Source: Perognathus longimembris pacificus (lineage: Eukaryota > Chordata > Mammalia > Rodentia > Heteromyidae). From it: a DNA stretch of 64,000 nucleotides. The position numbers and the translations under genes are program-made. Each line of letters begins with the position of its first letter. Position 1 is the stretch's first letter. The notes below the pieces were generated by a model, which saw nothing but the letters and a program-made list of their open reading frames with translations, did no database searches and was not told where the DNA came from. Shown one piece after another: positions 63,961-64,000 of the stretch. The stretch lies in assembly GCF_023159225.1 (NCBI RefSeq), contig NC_063161.1, forward strand, positions 120,690,958 through 120,754,957, written 5' to 3'.

Positions 63961-64000
63961 TTAACAGTTTGCCAAGACTTGGTGGGAATTCTTAAACTTG

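Larger units (their letters stand above)
62295..64000 (+). other. FOCAD intron 20, 5' part (phase 1)
   Basis: Begins gtatta and runs off the window. Contains a young sense IDL SINE (63348-63557) and an antisense L1 3' end (63738-63960). 62300-63340 shows no gene or repeat I recognise. Confidence 0.85.

Noticed and set aside
63968..64000. Possible terminal FOCAD exon after ttaacag at 63969
   Set aside because: No pyrimidine tract of useful length, it sits against an L1 tail, and the translation in the required phase does not resemble the end of focadhesin.
1..64000. miR-491, which lies in a FOCAD intron in human
   Set aside because: Its host intron is in the 5' half of the gene. No hairpin resembling it was found in this C-terminal half.

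Overview
The window is nuclear DNA of a placental mammal, almost certainly a rodent. Coding sequence is cut into short exons with GT-AG boundaries, and the introns are AT-rich and full of retroposons. The youngest repeats are dimeric tRNA-Ala/ID-type SINEs of about 200 bp and B1-like/ID chimeric SINEs. I associate these with castorimorph rodents, most likely Geomyoidea (kangaroo rats and pocket mice). That lineage call is an inference from repeat structure and was not checked against a database.

The only protein-coding gene I can support is FOCAD (focadhesin, formerly KIAA1797), on the + strand. Twenty consecutive coding exons lie between 107 and 62294. Joined, they give 2,525 nt and one open frame of 841 complete codons, and all 19 internal junctions keep phase. 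This is roughly the C-terminal 47% of the protein. The 5' half lies upstream of the window. Exon 20 ends in phase 1 at 62294, so the last coding exon(s), stop codon and 3' UTR lie beyond 64000. Eighteen internal introns are GT-AG and one, the largest (29844-44618, 14.8 kb), is GC-AG.

Layout: exons 1-5 (107-14524) are widely spaced, with SINE-rich introns, an almost complete MIR and a compound GT/GA microsatellite. Exons 6-12 (20845-29843) are denser. Intron 12 is a repeat sink: a candidate conserved non-coding block (about 31370-31800), an L1 3' end, an old L1M 3' UTR (35222-36900), a close inverted SINE pair (37404-38191) and an antisense ancient L1 (about 39850-44390) invaded by young IDL SINEs and a young L1 tail. 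Exons 13-20 (44619-62294) follow, with MIR, MER5A-like and IDL elements and a textbook 5'-inverted (twin-primed) L1 at 55310-56876 with a perfect 16-bp target duplication.

I found no RNA gene, CRISPR, prophage, operon or other exotic system, and no CpG-island promoter. The more interesting signals are the GC-AG intron, two atypical splice sites, the twin-primed L1, a 58-bp micro-L1 insertion, a young IDL subfamily, inverted SINE pairs that could form dsRNA in FOCAD pre-mRNA, a consensus CTCF motif and several repeat-free blocks that may be conserved regulatory DNA.
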